Of a stretch of 47,802 nt of DNA, positions 8,462 to 17,848 are shown in pieces; positions within the stretch are counted from its first letter, which is position 1; the number at the start of each line of letters is the position of its first letter. Origin of the DNA: Streptomyces alfalfae (GTDB lineage: Bacteria; Actinomycetota; Actinomycetes; Streptomycetales; Streptomycetaceae); contig NZ_QEXM01000006.1 of the NCBI RefSeq assembly GCF_004127445.1, positions 1-47,802 of the forward strand, in the 5' to 3' direction. A program made the position numbers and the translations under genes. The notes beneath the pieces are model-generated. The model searched no databases. It was not told the origin of the DNA and saw nothing but the letters and a program-made list of their open reading frames with translations.

Positions 8462-8506
8462 GGTACGCGCACCGCGCTTCGTACGCGTACCTGCATCGCG
8501 TACGCG
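8462..8506. repeat. repeated GTACGCG motifs between ychF and the DUF6542 gene
   Basis: GTACGCG occurs at 8463-8469, 8481-8487 and 8500-8506, and GGTACGCG (8462-8469) is matched by inverted CGCGTACC (8484-8491). They lie 65-110 bases upstream of ychF in a divergent promoter region of 260 bases. Role unknown; operator or leader hairpin are possible. Confidence 0.5.
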
Positions 8507-8655
8507 CGCTTCGCACAAGGGCCGATCCCCCAGTCTACGGCGTGTCGCCGCGGGCCCGTCCGGGCGGCCGCCGCCGCGTCGAACGGATGGCCAAGGTCAC
8601 GTCAAAGGCGTGTCCCGCCCCTGAATCCGCGCGGCAGCCGACCTAGGTTGGACCA

Positions 8656-9300
8656 GTGGAGCAACACAGGACGCGTCCCCCTCAGACCGAACCGAAGGCC
8701 CCTTCCGTGGCCCGGCCCCGCCGGAGCGCCCCGCTGCCCTCGCAGGGCCGGGCGGCCCGGCCGGGCGGCACGGCGCGCCGGACCGCGCCGCGCCCGCGCA
8801 GGCCCGCGCCGCCGCTGGTACGGGCCCTGCGTCGCGCACCGCTCGGCCGCGCCCTGCGGCGGATGCCGAACCCGCGCCTGACCGGGCTCGGCAGCGGCCT
8901 GTTCTGCACCGGGGTGCTGTTCCTGCTCGCCTGCCTGCTCGGACTGATGTTCGACGATGCTCTCGTCGCGTACGGCGTGCTGTTCCTGCCCGTCGCCACG
9001 TTCACCGCGCTCTGGGTGCGCCCGGCCGACCTGGTCACCGCTCCCATCAGCGTGCCGATCGCCTTCGCTGCCGGGGTCCTGCCGATCTCCGGCGGCACCG
9101 GCTTCGGCGGACGCCTCATGGGCCTCGTGACCTCACTCGCGCTGCACGCGGGCTGGCTGTACGGGGGCACGCTCATCGCCGGGCTCGTCGTGGGCGTACG
9201 CAAGATCCGGCTGATGGCCGAGCGGCGCGGGCAGGTCGGGCAGGGGCCCGCACGGAAGGAGACGGCGGGGCCCGGCCCGAAGCGCGCCCCCGCCGTCTGA
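8656..9300 (+). CDS. DUF6542-type membrane protein
   Basis: 214 residues from a GTG start. The first 75 are Arg/Pro-rich and probably cytoplasmic. From about 75 to 180 there are four hydrophobic segments (GLGSGLFCTGVLFLLACLLG; YGVLFLPVATFTALWV; APISVPIAFAAGVLPI; LVTSLALHAGWLYGGTLIAG), followed by a basic tail. This matches the actinobacterial DUF6542 architecture as I remember it. The function is unknown. It is divergent from ychF and convergent with ppgK. Confidence 0.8.
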   Translation: MEQHRTRPPQTEPKAPSVARPRRSAPLPSQGRAARPGGTARRTAPRPRRPAPPLVRALRRAPLGRALRRMPNPRLTGLGSGLFCTGVLFLLACLLGLMFDDALVAYGVLFLPVATFTALWVRPADLVTAPISVPIAFAAGVLPISGGTGFGGRLMGLVTSLALHAGWLYGGTLIAGLVVGVRKIRLMAERRGQVGQGPARKETAGPGPKRAPAV

Positions 9301-9314
9301 CCGCCCACGGGCCG

Positions 9315-10055
9315 CTACGCCTCGCTCGCCGCCATCGCCGCTCCCACGATGCCGGCGTTGTTCTGGAGCTGCGCCGGGACGATCTCCGCGGAGATGCCCT
9401 CGATCAGCGGCAGGAACTTGTGGGCCTTGCGGCTCACCCCGCCGCCGATGATGAACAGCTCCGGCGAGAACAGCATCTCCACGTGCGCGAGGTACTTCTG
9501 CACGCGGTGAGCCCAGTGCTCCCAGCTCAGGTCCTCGTCCTCGCGGGCCTTGGACGAGGCCCGCTTCTCCGCGTCGTGGCCGTGCAGTTCCAGGTGGCCC
9601 AGCTCGGTGTTGGGCACCAGGCGCCCGCCGGTGAACAGCGCGCTGCCGATGCCCGTGCCGAGGGTGAGGAGGAGGACCGTGCCCTTGCGGTCCTTGCCCG
9701 CGCCGAAGTGCATCTCGGCCACGCCCGCCGCGTCCGCGTCGTTCAGCACGGTCACGGGGGCGCCGCCGAGCCGGTCCGAGACCAGCCGCTGGATGTCCGT
9801 GCCGATCCAGCTCTTGTCGACGTTGGCCGCCGTGCGCGCCGTGCCGTCGGTGATCACTCCGGGGAAGGTGGCGCCGATGGGCCCCTTCCAGCCGAAGTGC
9901 TCCACGACCTCGCACACGCCCGCGACCACCGCGTCGGGTGTCGCCGGATGGGGGGTCAGGACCTTGTGCCGCTCCTGGGCCAGGTCTCCGCGGTCAAGGT
10001 CCACGGGAGCGCCCTTGATCCCTGAGCCGCCGATGTCCACACCGAAGATCTCCAT
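9315..10055 (-). CDS. ppgK: polyphosphate glucokinase
   Basis: 246 residues. This ROK-family enzyme phosphorylates glucose with inorganic polyphosphate or ATP, feeding glycolysis in the cytosol. Sequence signs are GVDIGGSGIKGAPVD at the N-terminus (phosphate 1 loop), catalytic-region VLNDADAAGVAEMHFGAG, GTGIGSALF (phosphate 2) and NTELGHLELHGHDAE (sugar-binding region). Length is normal. It shares strand with ispH upstream, separated by a 260-base repeat-rich gap. Confidence 0.94.
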   Translation of the reverse strand: MEIFGVDIGGSGIKGAPVDLDRGDLAQERHKVLTPHPATPDAVVAGVCEVVEHFGWKGPIGATFPGVITDGTARTAANVDKSWIGTDIQRLVSDRLGGAPVTVLNDADAAGVAEMHFGAGKDRKGTVLLLTLGTGIGSALFTGGRLVPNTELGHLELHGHDAEKRASSKAREDEDLSWEHWAHRVQKYLAHVEMLFSPELFIIGGGVSRKAHKFLPLIEGISAEIVPAQLQNNAGIVGAAMAASEA

Positions 10056-10116
10056 GGCCCCACCGTACGACCCGGAACAGCGCCGGGGCAGCCACGCCGC
10101 CGCGGTTCCGGCCGGC

Positions 10117-10345
10117 GCCGCCGCCTCGACCCGGTCAACTCTGGGACAGCTCCGGAGCCTGGGCCGCCGTCGGCCTGCGACAGCGCCGCCGCCTCGACCC
10201 GATCAGCCCGGCCGGCCCCGAGACAGCGCCGCCTCAGCCCCCTCAGCCCGGCCGGCCCCGAAACAGCGCCGCCTCGGCCCGGTCAGCCCTGAAGACAGCT
10301 CCGGAGCCTGGGTCGTCAGCCCTGGGACAGCTCCGCCGCCTCGGC
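10117..10345. repeat. degenerate repeats derived from the ispH 3' end
   Basis: A motif of the form gacagc-(t/g)ccgccgcctcggccc recurs about five times between ppgK and ispH (near 10117, 10182, 10223, 10264 and 10326, the last being the ispH C-terminal codons). The block 10205-10245 is followed directly by a close copy at 10246-10286 (41-bp unit). ACAGCTCCGGAGCCTGGG occurs at about 10145-10162 and again near 10294-10311. Confidence 0.75.
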
Positions 10346-11308
10346 CCGCAGGTCCCTGCGGAGCTCCTTCGGCAGCGAGAAGGTGATCGACTCCTCGGCG
10401 GTCTTCACCGTCTCGACGTCGCCGTAGCCCCGCTCGGCGAGCCATTCGATGACGCCGTCCACCAGGACGTCGGGCACGGAGGCACCCGAGGTCAGACCGA
10501 CCGTCGTGACGCCTTCGAGCCACGCCTCGTCGATCTCGTCGGCGCCGTCGACCAGGTGCGACGCGGGGGCGCCCGCGTCGAGGGCGACCTCGACCATGCG
10601 GATGGAGTTGGAGGAGTTCTTGGAGCCGACGACGATGACCAGCTCGGCGTCCTCCGCGAGCTTCTTCACCGCGGTCTGGCGGTTCTGCGTGGCGTAGCAG
10701 ATGTCGTCGCTGGGCGGCGAGAGCAGGTTCGGGAACTTGCCCTTGAGCGCGTCGACGGTCTCCATCGTCTCGTCGACGGAGAGCGTGGTCTGGGAGAGCC
10801 AGACGACCTTGTCCGGGTCGCGGACCTCGACGTTCGCGACGTCGTCGGGGCCGTCGACCAGCGTGATGTGCTCGGGCGCCTCGCCGGACGTGCCGATGAC
10901 CTCCTCGTGGCCCTCGTGGCCGATCAGGAGGATGTCGAAGTCGTCCTTGGCGAACCGGACGGCCTCCTTGTGCACCTTCGTGACCAGCGGGCACGTCGCG
11001 TCGATCGTCGCCAGCTTGCGCTCGGCGGCCTCCGCGTGGACGGTCGGGGCCACGCCGTGCGCGGAGAACATCACGATGGAGCCCTCCGGGACCTCCGCCG
11101 TCTCCTCGACGAAGATGGCGCCCTTCTTCTCCAGGGTCTGCACCACGTACTTGTTGTGCACGATCTCGTGGCGGACGTAGATCGGGGCCCCGTACTGCTC
11201 CAGGGCCTTCTCGACGGCGATCACGGCACGGTCCACGCCCGCGCAGTAGCCACGGGGAGCGGCGAGCAGGACACGGCGGGAGCCAGGCGTTGCAGTCATG
11301 CCACCCAT
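10316..11308 (-). CDS. ispH: 4-hydroxy-3-methylbut-2-enyl diphosphate reductase
   Basis: 330 residues from 11308, or 327 from the ATG at 11299 (MTATPGS); I cannot decide between them. IspH is the last enzyme of the MEP isoprenoid pathway and makes IPP and DMAPP from HMBPP with a [4Fe-4S] cluster. The three cluster cysteines are visible in [24 protein letters not shown] and [11 protein letters not shown], and substrate-binding residues in [16 protein letters not shown] and [11 protein letters not shown]. The products feed the cis-prenyltransferase further along the window. It is divergent from an amino-acid permease gene. Confidence 0.96.
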   Translation of the reverse strand: MGGMTATPGSRRVLLAAPRGYCAGVDRAVIAVEKALEQYGAPIYVRHEIVHNKYVVQTLEKKGAIFVEETAEVPEGSIVMFSAHGVAPTVHAEAAERKLATIDATCPLVTKVHKEAVRFAKDDFDILLIGHEGHEEVIGTSGEAPEHITLVDGPDDVANVEVRDPDKVVWLSQTTLSVDETMETVDALKGKFPNLLSPPSDDICYATQNRQTAVKKLAEDAELVIVVGSKNSSNSIRMVEVALDAGAPASHLVDGADEIDEAWLEGVTTVGLTSGASVPDVLVDGVIEWLAERGYGDVETVKTAEESITFSLPKELRRDLRAEAAELSQG

Positions 11309-11396
11309 CGTAAGGCCGCGTCCAGCGCGTCAAAGATCGCCCCGTTGGGGAGACTGGAGGCCTGCGTCGATCCACGCGCCGATCCACGGAGGCACG

Positions 11397-12779
11397 ATGT
11401 CCGGTGAGACCGCAAGTGAGGGAGCCCGTGCCGCGGGCGTCGAGCCCCCCGAGGACACGAGACTGCGGCGCAGTCTGGGCTTCCGAGACCTCGTCGTCTA
11501 CGGTCTGCTCTTCATCGCCCCCATGGCGCCGGTCGGCGTCTTCGGGACGCTCGACGCGAAGGCGCACGGGGCCGTCGCCCTCGTCTATCTGATCGCCACG
11601 GTCGCCATGGCGTTCACCGCGTTCAGCTACGCCCAGATGGTGCGGGTCGTCCCCCAGGCGGGGTCCGTTTTCGCCTACGCGCGCGCGGGGCTCGGCAAGG
11701 GCTTCGGGTTCATCGCCGGGTGGATGGCGATGCTCGACTACCTGCTCATCCCGGCGGTCGCGTACCTCTTCTCCGGCATCGCCATGAACTCCCTGGTGCC
11801 GTCGGTGTCGCGGTGGGTGTGGACGGCCCTCGCGGTGCTCATCACGACCCTGCTGAACCTGTGGGGCGTGCGGACGGCCGCGCGGGCCGGCTTCGCCGTG
11901 CTCGCCATGGAGGTCGTCGTCCTCCTCGTCTTCGTCGTCGCCGCCGTGGCCGTCATCGCCAGGGACGGCACCCAGCGGGACTGGCTCTCGCCGCTGACCG
12001 GTGACGGCTCGCAAGGGGCGTTCGCGCTGTCCGCCGTGGTGGGGGCGGTGTCCATCGCCGTCCTCTCCTATCTGGGCTTCGACGCCATCGCCTCCTTCGC
12101 CGAGGAGGTGACGGGCGGCTCGGCGAAGGTCGCGCGGGCCGTGCTGTTCTGCCTGGCGCTCGCCGGCGTGCTCTTCGTCGTCCAGACGTACCTGGTGGCG
12201 CTCCTGGAGCCGCTGTCCTCCGCCGAGCTGGCGGCGGAGCCGGTCAAACAGGGCACGGCCTTCTACGACGCGGTCGACTCGGCGGCCGGGTCGTGGCTGC
12301 ACGACCTGGTGGCCGTCAGCAAGGCCATCGGCGCCGCGTTCGCCGCGCTCGCCGGGCAGGCCGCGGCGGGACGGCTGCTGTTCGCCATGGCCAGGGGCCG
12401 GCGGTTGCCGAAGGCGCTCGCCCGGACCGACTCCGGTACGCCGCGGGTCGCGCTGCTCTGTGCGGCTGTCGTGACGATGGTCGCCGCGGTGTGGGCGGCC
12501 CGGCGGGACGACGGCATGGACCACCTGGTGTCGGTGGTCGACATCGGGGCGCTCACGGCGTTCCTGCTGCTGCACGCGAGCGTGGTGGGATGGTTCGTCT
12601 TCCGCCACCGGGCGGCCGGCTTCAGTTGGTGGCGGCACCTCCTCGTCCCCCTGCTGGGAGCGGCGATCACCGTGGCGGTCATCTGGGAGGCCGCGGGGTC
12701 CGCGCAGGCCGTCGGCGCGGTGTGGCTGGCCGTGGGGCTGGCCGTGCTTCTCGTGCAGCGGGCTCGGCGGGTCGACTAG
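11397..12779 (+). CDS. APC-family amino-acid permease
   Basis: 460 residues from the ATG at 11397 with GGAGG at 11388-11392. About twelve hydrophobic segments are seen, beginning with LVVYGLLFIAPMAPVGVFG, the characteristic opening of the APC superfamily (AA_permease_2 type), and including SYLGFDAIASFAEEVTGGS, which matches the conserved TM6 'GFDAISTLSEE' region. It should carry an amino acid or amine in symport with protons across the cytoplasmic membrane. Substrate cannot be told. It is a single-gene unit, divergent from ispH. Confidence 0.9.
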   Translation: MSGETASEGARAAGVEPPEDTRLRRSLGFRDLVVYGLLFIAPMAPVGVFGTLDAKAHGAVALVYLIATVAMAFTAFSYAQMVRVVPQAGSVFAYARAGLGKGFGFIAGWMAMLDYLLIPAVAYLFSGIAMNSLVPSVSRWVWTALAVLITTLLNLWGVRTAARAGFAVLAMEVVVLLVFVVAAVAVIARDGTQRDWLSPLTGDGSQGAFALSAVVGAVSIAVLSYLGFDAIASFAEEVTGGSAKVARAVLFCLALAGVLFVVQTYLVALLEPLSSAELAAEPVKQGTAFYDAVDSAAGSWLHDLVAVSKAIGAAFAALAGQAAAGRLLFAMARGRRLPKALARTDSGTPRVALLCAAVVTMVAAVWAARRDDGMDHLVSVVDIGALTAFLLLHASVVGWFVFRHRAAGFSWWRHLLVPLLGAAITVAVIWEAAGSAQAVGAVWLAVGLAVLLVQRARRVD

Positions 12780-12783
12780 GCCG

Positions 12784-12897
12784 CCCCTTCGCCGCGATCG
12801 ACACCCGCCCCGTCACCGGCTCACGCCCACCCCTTCGCCGCGATCGACACCCGCCCCGTCACCGGCTGACGCGCACCCCGTCACCGGTTGACGTCCA
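12784..12897. repeat. 46-bp tandem repeat upstream of xseA
   Basis: Unit 1 (12784-12829) and unit 2 (12830-12875) differ at only two positions, and a shortened third copy follows to about 12897. They lie between the permease stop and the xseA start. Confidence 0.85.
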
Positions 12898-12980
12898 CCC
12901 GGCCACAGACCCGTTTCCCCGCAAGGGTCCGCGCCGAACGAGTCGCCGTCTCTGTCAGACCCGGCGACTACGCTCACCGC

Positions 12981-14231
12981 ATGGCTCTCAACACGTCCGC
13001 CGACGCGCCGCTGCCCGTCGGGCAGGTGTCGCGGCTGATCGGCGGCTGGATCGATCGGCTCGGCGCCGTGTGGGTCGAGGGGCAGATCACGCAGCTGTCC
13101 CGGAGGCCGGGCGCGGGCGTCGTCTTCATGACGCTCCGCGACCCCTCGCACGACATCTCGGTCAGCGTCACCTGCTACCGCCAGGTCTTCGACGCCGTGG
13201 CCGACGTCGTCTCCGAGGGCGCCCGCGTCGTCGTCCACGCGAAGCCCGAGTGGTATGCCCCGCGGGGGCAGCTCTCCCTGCGGGCCGCCGAGATAAAGCC
13301 GGTCGGCGTCGGTGAGCTGCTCGCCCGCATCGAGCAGCTCAAGAAGCGCCTCTCCGGAGAGGGTCTCTTCGCCCCGGCGAGGAAGCAGCCGCTGCCCTTC
13401 CTTCCGCAGCTCATCGGCCTGATCACGGGCCGGGCCTCGGCCGCCGAGCGGGATGTCCTGGAGAACGCCCGGCACCGCTGGCCCGCCGTCCGCTTCGAGG
13501 TGCGCAACGTCCCGGTGCAGGGCGTGCACGCGGTGCCGCAGGTCGTCCAGGCCGTGAAGGACCTCGACGCCCTCGACGAGGTCGACGTGATCATCGTGGC
13601 GCGGGGCGGCGGCAGCGTGGAGGACCTGCTGCCGTTCTCCGACGAGCAGCTGGTCCGCGCGGTGGCCTCCTGCCGCACACCGGTCGTCTCCGCGATCGGC
13701 CACGAGCCGGACAGCCCTCTTCTGGACCTCGTGGCGGACCTGCGCGCCTCCACGCCCACCGACGCGGCCAAGAAGGTCGTGCCGGACGTCGGGGAGGAGT
13801 ACGAGCGGGTGCGCTGGCTGCGGGACCGCGCCCGGCGCTGCATGGACGCCTTCCTCGACCGGGAGGACCGCGGCCTCGCCCACGCGCTGGCCCGGCCCTC
13901 GATGGAGCATCCGCACCGCATGGTCGAGGAGCGCGAGGAGCAGGTCTCCGCCCTCGTCGACCGCAGCCGCCGCACGCTCGGGCACCTGCTCGACCGGGCG
14001 GGTTCGGAGCTGACGCACACCCATGCGCGCGTGGTGGCCCTCTCCCCCGCGGCGACGCTCCAGCGGGGGTACGCGGTGCTCCAGAAGCCGGACGGCACGG
14101 TCGTCAGGGCCCCGGGCGACGTGAGCGCCGACGAGGAGCTGCGGGCCCGGGTGGCCGAGGGCGAGTTCACCGTACGAACCGTGGGGCGAGCCGACGAAGC
14201 CGCGGCCGACGCGGACGATGCCGAGATTTAG
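12981..14231 (+). CDS. xseA: exodeoxyribonuclease VII large subunit
   Basis: 416 residues from the ATG at 12981 ([20 protein letters not shown]); the frame is open further upstream but family alignment supports this start. With XseB it degrades single-stranded DNA from both ends in repair and mismatch correction. The N-terminal OB-fold (about 10-110) contains [25 protein letters not shown]. The catalytic domain shows [38 protein letters not shown] and [28 protein letters not shown] long coiled region follows. xseB is ten bases downstream. Confidence 0.95.
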   Translation: MALNTSADAPLPVGQVSRLIGGWIDRLGAVWVEGQITQLSRRPGAGVVFMTLRDPSHDISVSVTCYRQVFDAVADVVSEGARVVVHAKPEWYAPRGQLSLRAAEIKPVGVGELLARIEQLKKRLSGEGLFAPARKQPLPFLPQLIGLITGRASAAERDVLENARHRWPAVRFEVRNVPVQGVHAVPQVVQAVKDLDALDEVDVIIVARGGGSVEDLLPFSDEQLVRAVASCRTPVVSAIGHEPDSPLLDLVADLRASTPTDAAKKVVPDVGEEYERVRWLRDRARRCMDAFLDREDRGLAHALARPSMEHPHRMVEEREEQVSALVDRSRRTLGHLLDRAGSELTHTHARVVALSPAATLQRGYAVLQKPDGTVVRAPGDVSADEELRARVAEGEFTVRTVGRADEAAADADDAEI

Positions 14232-14240
14232 GGTGGGCGC

Positions 14241-14504
14241 ATGACCAGCACAACGGACGAGACCGTGGGCTCCGCGGACGCGCTCGGGTACGAGCAGGCG
14301 CGGGACGAGCTGATCGAGGTCGTACGCCGCCTCGAAACGGGCGGTACGACACTGGAGGAGTCCCTCGCCCTGTGGGAGCGCGGCGAGGAGCTGGCCAAGA
14401 TCTGCCGCCGCTGGCTCGACGGCGCCCGCGCCCGCCTGGACGCGGCCCTCGCGGGACCGGAATCCGGGGACTCCGTCGGCGACGAGGACGAGGACGAGGC
14501 CTGA
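14241..14504 (+). CDS. xseB: exodeoxyribonuclease VII small subunit
   Basis: 87 residues with the family core [19 protein letters not shown] and [30 protein letters not shown], two helices that wrap the large subunit as several copies per complex. The C-terminus is an acidic tail (GDEDEDEA). Position right behind xseA fits an operon. Normal length for the family. Confidence 0.93.
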   Translation: MTSTTDETVGSADALGYEQARDELIEVVRRLETGGTTLEESLALWERGEELAKICRRWLDGARARLDAALAGPESGDSVGDEDEDEA

Positions 14505-14520
14505 CCGGGGCTTGACCGCG

Positions 14521-14565
14521 GGGCGGGTCCAGGCGGGCCCGTGGCATACCGGGGCGGACCCGCCC
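14521..14565. terminator. inverted repeat after xseB
   Basis: GGGCGGGTCC (14521-14530) and GGACCCGCCC (14556-14565) are perfect inverted copies with a 25-base loop, 17 bases after xseB. No T-run, so a tentative terminator. Confidence 0.4.
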
Positions 14566-14760
14566 GGAGTGGCCCGGAGCGGACGGGGGCAGGCCGGACG
14601 GGCAGGACCGCAGCGGACCGGCCAGGCAGTCCACTTTCGGACAGAACCCTGTGAAGCGGATCACGAGGGACTCGCTTTGGTTGAATCTTAAACGTCACCT
14701 GTCGTACGGTCGGTCGTGCCAGCTGATCTCCAGCACCGCACGTATCGAGAAGGTTGATCC

Positions 14761-15351
14761 ATGTCTCTCGCCCTTGACCCCGCCGCCCAGGACCTGCTGT
14801 TCCGCGAGGCCCGCACCGCGAACACCTTCACCGACGAGCCGGTCACCGACGAGCAGGTCCAGGCGATCTACGACCTGGTCAAGTACGGCCCGACCGCCTT
14901 CAACCAGTCGCCGCTGCGCGTCACCCTGGTCCGCTCCCCCGAGGCCCGCGAGCGCCTGGTGCAGCACATGGCCGAGGGCAACCGCCCGAAGACCTCGGCG
15001 GCGCCGCTGGTCGCGATCCTCTCCGCCGACAACGAGTTCCACGAGGAGCTCCCGGCGCTGTTCCCGCACTTCCCGCAGGCCAAGGACGCCTTCTTCTCCG
15101 AGCGCCCCGCCCGTGAGCAGGCCGCCCTCCTGAACGCCACGCTGCAGGCCGCGTACTTCATCATCGGCGTGCGCGCCGCCGGCCTCGCCGCCGGCCCGAT
15201 GACCGGTTACGACCCGGCCGGCCTCCAGAAGGAGTTCCTGGACGACGACCACACCCCGCTGATGGTCGTCAACATCGGCAAGCCCGGCGAGGACGCCTGG
15301 TTCCCGCGCTCCCCGCGCCTGTCCTACGAGGACGTCGTCACCACGGTCTGA
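14761..15351 (+). CDS. malonic semialdehyde reductase / RutE-HadB-type nitroreductase
   Basis: 196 residues. The FMN-dependent nitroreductase fold is indicated by LLFREARTANTFTDEPVTDEQ, YGPTAFNQSPLRVTLVRSPEAR and LNATLQAAYFIIGVRAAGLAAGPMTGYD. Sequence style matches the RutE/HadB branch, which reduces malonic semialdehyde to 3-hydroxypropionate in pyrimidine breakdown or detoxifies related aldehydes and quinones. No other rut genes are nearby, so the physiological role is open. The 256-base upstream gap contains an AT-rich TTGAATCTTAA stretch at 14681-14691 that may be promoter or operator. A strong hairpin follows the gene. Confidence 0.85.
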   Translation: MSLALDPAAQDLLFREARTANTFTDEPVTDEQVQAIYDLVKYGPTAFNQSPLRVTLVRSPEARERLVQHMAEGNRPKTSAAPLVAILSADNEFHEELPALFPHFPQAKDAFFSERPAREQAALLNATLQAAYFIIGVRAAGLAAGPMTGYDPAGLQKEFLDDDHTPLMVVNIGKPGEDAWFPRSPRLSYEDVVTTV

Positions 15352-15440
15352 GGCCCCGCCCTGACTGACTGCCTGCCTGACCGCGTGACCGACCGGCTGA
15401 CTGCCGGTCGGCCCGCGGCAGCGGCGCCAGGAGGTTTCCG

Positions 15441-15487
15441 GGCCGGCCGGGCCCGCGTCGCACACGCTGACGCGGGCCCGGCCGGCC
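15441..15487 (+). terminator. 19-bp hairpin terminator after the nitroreductase gene
   Basis: Arms 15441-15459 and 15469-15487 are perfectly complementary over 19 bases with a 9-base loop and are followed by CTTTCC. It separates the nitroreductase from the secreted esterase-family gene. Confidence 0.8.
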
Positions 15488-15639
15488 CTTTCCGTCGCGG
15501 GCCGGTCGACGCGGCCTCCTCGCCCTCCCCGGTGCGCGAAGGGGGCCAGGCTCCCCTCGGCAAGGTGTAGTGCACCCCCGGACGATCAGGGGGCGCAGCG
15601 GATGGTCCCGGGCGCCCCCGCGCGGCGAGAGTGGGGCCC

Positions 15640-17016
15640 ATGAACACGCACAAGGCGCTGATCGCCGCACTGCTCATCCCGCTCGGCGTCACCCTGGCCC
15701 TCGCCCCGGCCGCCTCCGCCGCCCCGACCGCCCGGACCGCCGCGGCGGCGTCCGCCGACGCCACCGCGTTCTCCTCCCCCGAGGCGGCCCTCGGCCGGGT
15801 GGCCCACCCGCTGCGCACCACCGGGCCCCGCGGCGGCCTGGCCGACCTCCGCCCGTTCGGCCGGATGGTCGGGGACGCCCGGGTGGTCGGTCTCGGCGAG
15901 GCCACCCACAGCTCGCACGAGTTCTTCACCGTCAAGCACCGGGTCCTCCGGTACCTGGTCGAGGAGAAGGGCTTTCGGGCCTTCGCCCTCGAAGCCCCGT
16001 GGAGCACCGGACTGCGGCTCGACGCGTACCTCACGCGCGGCGAGGGCGACCTGAAGCAGATCATGGACGAGGAGTTCCAGGGCTCCTACCGGTTCTGGAA
16101 CAACGCCGAGTACCGCGATCTGCTCCAGTGGATGCGCGCGTACAACGTCAAGCACCCGAAGGACCCGGTCAGCTTCGTCGGCGACGACAACGGATTCGCC
16201 GGCGCCGAGCTGTACGACAAGGTGAGCGACTACGCGGCCGAGGCCCGGCCCGAACTCACCCCGAAGCTCACCGAGCTGTACCGGGGCATGCGGCCCGCCA
16301 CCGACGCCGACACCTACGTCAACGACTACCTGGCCAAGCCACTGGCCGAACGCGAGGAGCTCGCCGAGCGGACCGGCCGGGCGGTGCGGCTGCTCGAACA
16401 GCGGCCGGGCAGGGGCGCCGACGCCGAAGCGCACGCCTGGGCCGTCCAGCACGCCACCGCGATCCACCAGATGACCACGCTGTACGCCTTCGACTGGGAC
16501 GACCCGCGGAGCGTCCCCGACGCCATGCGCTACCGCGACCAGGTCATGGCGGAGAACGTCACCTGGTGGCAGCGGCGGACCGGCGACAAGATCGTGCTCG
16601 CCGCCCACAACGGCCACGTCGCGCTCACGACCTACGCCCCCGAGACCCACCCGAAGGCGCAGGGCGACTTCCTGCGCGAGCGGTTGGGCCGCGACTACCT
16701 GAGTGTCGGCCTCACCTTCGACCGGGGCTCGTTCAACGCCCTCGGCCAGGACGGCGGCGTCCACCGCTTCGCCGTCGGCCCGGCCGCGCCCGGCACCACC
16801 GAGCACACCCTCGACCGGGTGCGGCACCGCGACTTCGTGGTGGACCTGCGCGACGCCCCGGCCCCGGCCCGCACCTGGCTCGCCGAGCCGCGCACCGTGA
16901 AGAACATCGCCGCCACCTACCCCTGGAAGGGGGACGCCGCGAAGATCCGGCTCGCGAAGACGCACGACGTCGTGGTCCATCTGCACCGGGTGGAGGCGGC
17001 CCGCATGCTCGAGTAG
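15640..17016 (+). CDS. secreted erythromycin-esterase-family protein
   Basis: About 458 residues from the ATG at 15640 (a GTG three codons upstream is possible). A Sec-type signal peptide with hydrophobic core (ALIAALLIPLGVTLALAP) and a likely cleavage site after ASAAP is present. The mature part carries Ere-family motifs: VVGLGEATHSSHEFFTVKHR, FALEAPWS, FVGDDNGF and a C-terminal AAHNGHVA region, including the His and Glu residues that act in catalysis in this fold. Family members open macrolide lactones, but many hydrolyse other substrates, so resistance is not implied. Export of an Ere homologue by a likely antibiotic producer is notable. It is convergent with a DUF4245 gene. Confidence 0.88.
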   Translation: MNTHKALIAALLIPLGVTLALAPAASAAPTARTAAAASADATAFSSPEAALGRVAHPLRTTGPRGGLADLRPFGRMVGDARVVGLGEATHSSHEFFTVKHRVLRYLVEEKGFRAFALEAPWSTGLRLDAYLTRGEGDLKQIMDEEFQGSYRFWNNAEYRDLLQWMRAYNVKHPKDPVSFVGDDNGFAGAELYDKVSDYAAEARPELTPKLTELYRGMRPATDADTYVNDYLAKPLAEREELAERTGRAVRLLEQRPGRGADAEAHAWAVQHATAIHQMTTLYAFDWDDPRSVPDAMRYRDQVMAENVTWWQRRTGDKIVLAAHNGHVALTTYAPETHPKAQGDFLRERLGRDYLSVGLTFDRGSFNALGQDGGVHRFAVGPAAPGTTEHTLDRVRHRDFVVDLRDAPAPARTWLAEPRTVKNIAATYPWKGDAAKIRLAKTHDVVVHLHRVEAARMLE

Positions 17017-17088
17017 CACCGGGCCCGCGCGGCGCGGCGAGCCGGTCGCGTCCGGACCGCCGGGCGCCCCCGGACGCCGGCGCCGCGG

Positions 17089-17607
17089 TCACGCCGTCTT
17101 CAGCGACTCCGCCATCTTCGCGAGCTGTCCGAACGAGGCGGTGCCCGCGACCACGGTCGTCGCGCCCTTCTCCGTGCTCACCAGGGCGTCGTACGTGGCA
17201 CCCCGGTAGCGCTGCCAGGTGCGGCCTTCGATCTCCTCGGTGGCGGCGGTCTTCCGCGCCTCCTTGGTGGCCCGCGGGATGAACTTGGCCGGCTTGTCGG
17301 TGGACTGCTTGACCGCCACGTACTCACCGTCCGGGTCGAGGAAGCCCAGGTGCCAGCTGTCGTGCTCGGCGCCGTTGAACCGCACCGAGGTCGGCTTCCA
17401 CTCCTTCGACAGGCCCTCGGGCGCCGCCACGGGATAGGCCGCGGCGCGCCGGGCCGTCAGAAGCTCGACCCGGTAGTCGACGCGCTCGACCGGTGTCTTG
17501 GACTCGTCGTGCGGGACGAAGATGTAGATCACGCCTGCCACCAGGGCGATCACCACCAACGACCACACCATGTTCTTGACGGTCTGGGTGCCTTGTCTGC
17601 CTGCCAC
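17089..17607 (-). CDS. DUF4245 membrane-anchored protein
   Basis: 172 residues. A single hydrophobic segment (about 13-31, [19 protein letters not shown]) anchors it with the rest outside the cell. The body shows the DUF4245 style: [37 protein letters not shown], and the terminal [16 protein letters not shown]. Function is unknown. It is divergent from glpX, a pairing often seen in actinobacteria. An inverted repeat (17048-17054 with 17071-17077) lies beyond its stop and may terminate. Confidence 0.85.
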   Translation of the reverse strand: MAGRQGTQTVKNMVWSLVVIALVAGVIYIFVPHDESKTPVERVDYRVELLTARRAAAYPVAAPEGLSKEWKPTSVRFNGAEHDSWHLGFLDPDGEYVAVKQSTDKPAKFIPRATKEARKTAATEEIEGRTWQRYRGATYDALVSTEKGATTVVAGTASFGQLAKMAESLKTA

Positions 17608-17848
17608 GCCCCCATGGTCTCAGGCCCGGAATGCGACTCTTCCCCCGGTGTCGCCCTCCGCGTCCCGCCGGCGTGTCCCACCCGGTCGGGGCCGCTCATG
17701 CGTGGGGCCCACTGCTCATTTTGTCGGCCTGCGGATAGAGTCGTTCACAATCCCTCATCCGGCCGCCCTCCCGTCGCGCACCACCGCCCTTCCAAGGACG
17801 CCCTACGGGCGCGCCACTTTTTTGTATCAGCAGAAAGGTGCTCTTCCG

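Noticed and set aside
10203..12638. 811-residue minus-strand frame across ispH and the permease
   Set aside because: Arg/Gly/Pro-rich shadow translation typical of high-GC DNA, opposite or out of frame with recognised genes.
17721..17741. TTGTCG and TAGAGT as a glpX promoter
   Set aside because: The two hexamers are only 9 bases apart, too close for -35 and -10 boxes.
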